A stretch of DNA of 64,000 nt from Circinella umbellata. Its lineage: Eukaryota; Mucoromycota; Mucoromycetes; Mucorales; Lichtheimiaceae. The notes beneath the pieces are model-generated. The model made no database searches, was not told the DNA's origin, and saw only the letters and a program-made list of their open reading frames with translations. Position numbers and translations under genes: made by a program. The stretch covers positions 186,001 through 250,000 of the forward strand of contig JAIWNF010000053.1 in assembly GCA_025093555.1 (NCBI GenBank). The letters are read 5' to 3'. Each line of letters opens with the position of its first letter. The stretch's first letter is position 1. Shown one piece after another: positions 61,426-64,000 of the stretch.

Positions 61426-63820
61426 TTAATAATAATGGCCCCACGGCGCTCCATGTTTGTCTTCTCCCCATGAAGGTTCCTTGACATGAATATTTTGGTC
61501 GGGTGGATGATGATGATGATAGTGATGATGATAATGCTGATGATACTTATTATTATTGTCATGCTTATGCGTGTTCCACCCTACACTTCGTTTCCGCCTG
61601 TTATTATTGGTTTGATTTTCGATAAATTTTTGAAATGAAGGTGCTGCTGGTGGAGACGGAGGTGTGTTACTTTTGTTACCATTGTTACGTCTCGGTGGAC
61701 TGTCATGATGATTATGATTATGATAATGCGGATTGTGATGAGTATGCTGTTGTTGTTGACGACCTCCACTGGCGTTGTTATTATTATTATGACCATGATG
61801 ATTATTACTACCCTTGCTAATCGTAAGCTTTCGGCTGCTGTTCCGGCGCCTTCGTCCGGAGCCGCCACCGCGTTGTTGTTGTTGTTGGTGCTGCTGCTGT
61901 TCTTCTTGATGACCACTGACAATTGGGAGTTCTTGAACTAAATCATCCATCATAAAGACTCCTTCCTGATTATAAACCGATGAAGGTGCAGTTTTTCCAT
62001 TATTGTTTGATTTTGAATAATGATTGTTGTTATTTTTGATGGGTGGTCGTCGCTTGTCACTATTCCGACGGATGTTGCTATTGTTATTATTGTTTCCTGT
62101 TAAAACTGTTTGCTGTTGCTTGCTGTTTTGATGTTGATGCTGCTGATGATGATGATAGTGATGATGATATGAACCATAATGTTGTTGTCGTTGTTTTTCT
62201 TCTGCGGTGCCAGGTTGTACCAATTGAGACATTTCACTATTATGGTCAAGTGAGTCCCGCATCAGTTGTCGTAAATAATCATAATCCGGCTGGTCCGAGA
62301 ACCGAAGTCCACGAGCATACTCAATAAATTGTAAAAAGCCACGAGGCAAACCAGTACACAGATCACTTAACACTGTTTCTTCTTTGAGTTCCTTCATGCG
62401 ATCCCAACCTGCCTTGGAGTTACGAGCTTGAATGCCAGTCCAAGGAAGTGATCCCAGAGTGAGTTCCAAAAGTAAATAACCCAGGGATTCAATGTCATCC
62501 CTCCGTGAATGTGTTTTGCCCCGATGCACATTTAAGGATGCATAGCGTGCAGTACCTGTCTTATTTTTGATCCGCCTTTTACTTTGGGAATAAGGTTTAT
62601 TGGTAGCCGGATTCCGCCACCAAGTGGCCAAGCCAAAATCTACCACAGAAAGTTTAGGAGCCTCGAATGACAATGGCGATGGAGAGGACGAGAATGACGA
62701 TGACTTATTGAGACCCCATGTTTCGAATATGTCTTGACAGGAAGGTTTAGGACTGTGGCTGATATTTCCTGATACCATGTGATCATAAATTTCGGCGTAC
62801 TCGGGTAAATGAAACTCGGATGGAAATAAAAAGTTATCTGGTTTCACATCACGGTAAACGATACCACGATTATGAGTATCTTCTAATATATATATCTAAT
62901 TGTATATAATTATAATATAATATTATTGATTAATTAAAGCAATTTCGGTTATATGTTCGGCTGTTTTTATAGAAAATGTATTTGGTTCTTTACCATTTGG
63001 CAACCTAGTTGCACAACAATATCCAAAGAGATAAATGACACCGCTTCATATAACTCCCTTAAAGAGGGTCCCAAAAGATCTATTACAATACAAGCAAAAT
63101 CATCATGTTCTCCATACCATTGACATTGGGGGATACCTCCTGCATTATTACAAAAAAGGCCAAACTGAGGTTAGTGATCATTTTTTTGGTTCATTCCTGT
63201 AATATAAAATTACTTACTTCCACCAGTTAAAATGTCATACATGATACTTTCATGCTTTAATTGAGGAGAATGTACATCCAAAGGTTCACGCTTAATGGCA
63301 TAACGACAATGAGTGTCAATGTCTTGTACTATCATTTACACATAAAAAAATTATAATAAAAAATAAATGAACTAATGTCACGATACACAAGCAATTTTTT
63401 TTTTTTTCATCACGAGGTTTTTTTTACATTTTTTTATTAGAAAAAAGGAAAGTAAAGCTCACCTTCAAATACTTCGCCAAAGGAACCTTCACCGATTCTC
63501 GACAAAACAATCCATTGATCTCCAACAATAACATCTCTACTATTTGTACTAAGAGTGCTGTCAAGCGAAGATGCCCTCATGCTGTTCTGTTGTGGTGTTT
63601 GTTGCTTGTGTTTATGCGGCGGAGAAGGAGGCAGAGCTGTGTACGACGTTAACATGCCACCTGATTGGATCGTATGCGGCTTCGAGGAATACTTTTGCTG
63701 TTTGTTCTGTCGTCGACTTAAACTACCATAATTATTACCACCGACACTGACACCACCACCAGTAGTAGTAACCATTGCTGTTGTTGTAACAGACTTTTGA
63801 ATCGAGTAAACAGTTGTCAT
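61426..63820 (-). CDS. Casein-kinase-1-like protein kinase with low-complexity tail
   Basis: Ser/Thr kinase of the CK1 superfamily. Four exons on the minus strand: 63463-63820, 63218-63328, 62994-63139, 61426-62895; 694 aa. Residues 1-100 are disordered. The kinase domain runs from about 101 to 425: IGEGSFGEVFE glycine loop, YAIKRE with the ATP-binding Lys, GIPQCQWYGEHDDFACIVID, GIVYRDVKPDNFLF (catalytic Asp221), VVDFGLATWW (Asp291) and TGTARYASLNVHRG. HSRRDDIESLGYLLLE is the CK1 hallmark that replaces APE. About 70 residues separate the two catalytic Asp residues, far more than in ordinary CK1, because of a Ser-rich insertion. The last 260 residues are His/Asn/Gln-rich (GAT, ATT and TTG repeats in the DNA), probably disordered. 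The subfamily and target are unknown. Confidence 0.9.
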
Positions 63821-64000
63821 AAAAGTCGCGTGGTCAAAGCGGAAAAAGTATGGGCGCGGCAGCAGCTACGGGGGGGAAGTGTCGAAATCAAGTTTTGGTC
63901 GAAATTGGAGCAAGCGACAATAAAAACTGAACGCTTTTTTTTTGTACTGATTTTTGTTAAATGAGAGTGAATTAAAAAGAAGTGAATTCAAGGAACAAAA
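63821..64000. other. Promoter region of the kinase gene
   Basis: 180 bp upstream of the kinase start, with a short GC-rich patch (63850-63885) and a T-run. No other feature. Confidence 0.5.

Overview
The window is AT-rich eukaryotic DNA with compact, intron-dense protein genes. Introns are mostly 60-200 nt with GTAAGT/GTATGT-type donors and short AG acceptors, and pyrimidine-rich tracts precede many start codons. ERG6 (the ergosterol side-chain methyltransferase), DRE2, MAM33, UBC4/5 and a carotenoid oxygenase together point to a fungus. The AT content, gene style and the carotenoid oxygenase suggest an early-diverging lineage, most likely Mucoromycota/Mucorales (inference). No tRNA, rRNA, CRISPR or prokaryotic operon was found.

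Layout: 0.2-1.7 kb ERG6 (-). 1.7-5.8 kb gene-poor, with an orphan terminal exon and a possible decayed Ty1/copia integrase. 5.8-9.4 kb DENND6-type DENN protein (+, 14 exons). 9.9-10.9 kb unrecognised 355-aa protein (+). 12.0-13.6 kb multi-pass membrane protein with a coiled coil (+). 14.3-15.6 kb MAM33/p32 (+). 17.5-18.7 kb DRE2/anamorsin (+). 21.1-22.0 kb small C2-domain protein (-). 23.8-24.15 kb an overlooked two-exon gene for a 75-aa Ecl1-like zinc protein (-). 24-31 kb gene desert with a Tc1/mariner-like MITE. 31.2-33.2 kb RhoGEF (DH-PH, -). 37.0-38.3 kb SMYD-type SET protein (-). 40.2-41.5 kb UBC4/UBC5 E2 (+), convergent with an NmrA-like NAD(P)-binding protein (-, 42.0-43.3 kb). 46.8-48.9 kb carotenoid oxygenase (+). 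48.9-54.4 kb gene-poor, with a broken Cys/His-finger-like gene and an orphan membrane exon. 54.5-56.3 kb MFS anion:cation symporter-type transporter (+). 56.7-58.2 kb decayed coding sequence. 59.1-61.0 kb glutaryl-CoA dehydrogenase (-). 61.4-63.8 kb casein-kinase-1-like kinase with a His/Asn/Gln-rich tail (-).

The genes do not form one pathway. They are ordinary housekeeping and signalling genes (sterol synthesis, Fe-S assembly, mitochondrial matrix functions, ubiquitination, Rab and Rho GTPase control) plus one apocarotenoid gene that could feed trisporoid signalling. The most useful results are gene structures that a simple open-reading-frame scan misses: the Ecl1-like gene, a 5-nt terminal coding exon in UBC4/5, a 14-nt internal microexon in the C2 gene, and several coding relics in the gaps. 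Splice sites were placed by eye from reading frame, GT/AG signals and remembered family consensus, not by alignment.
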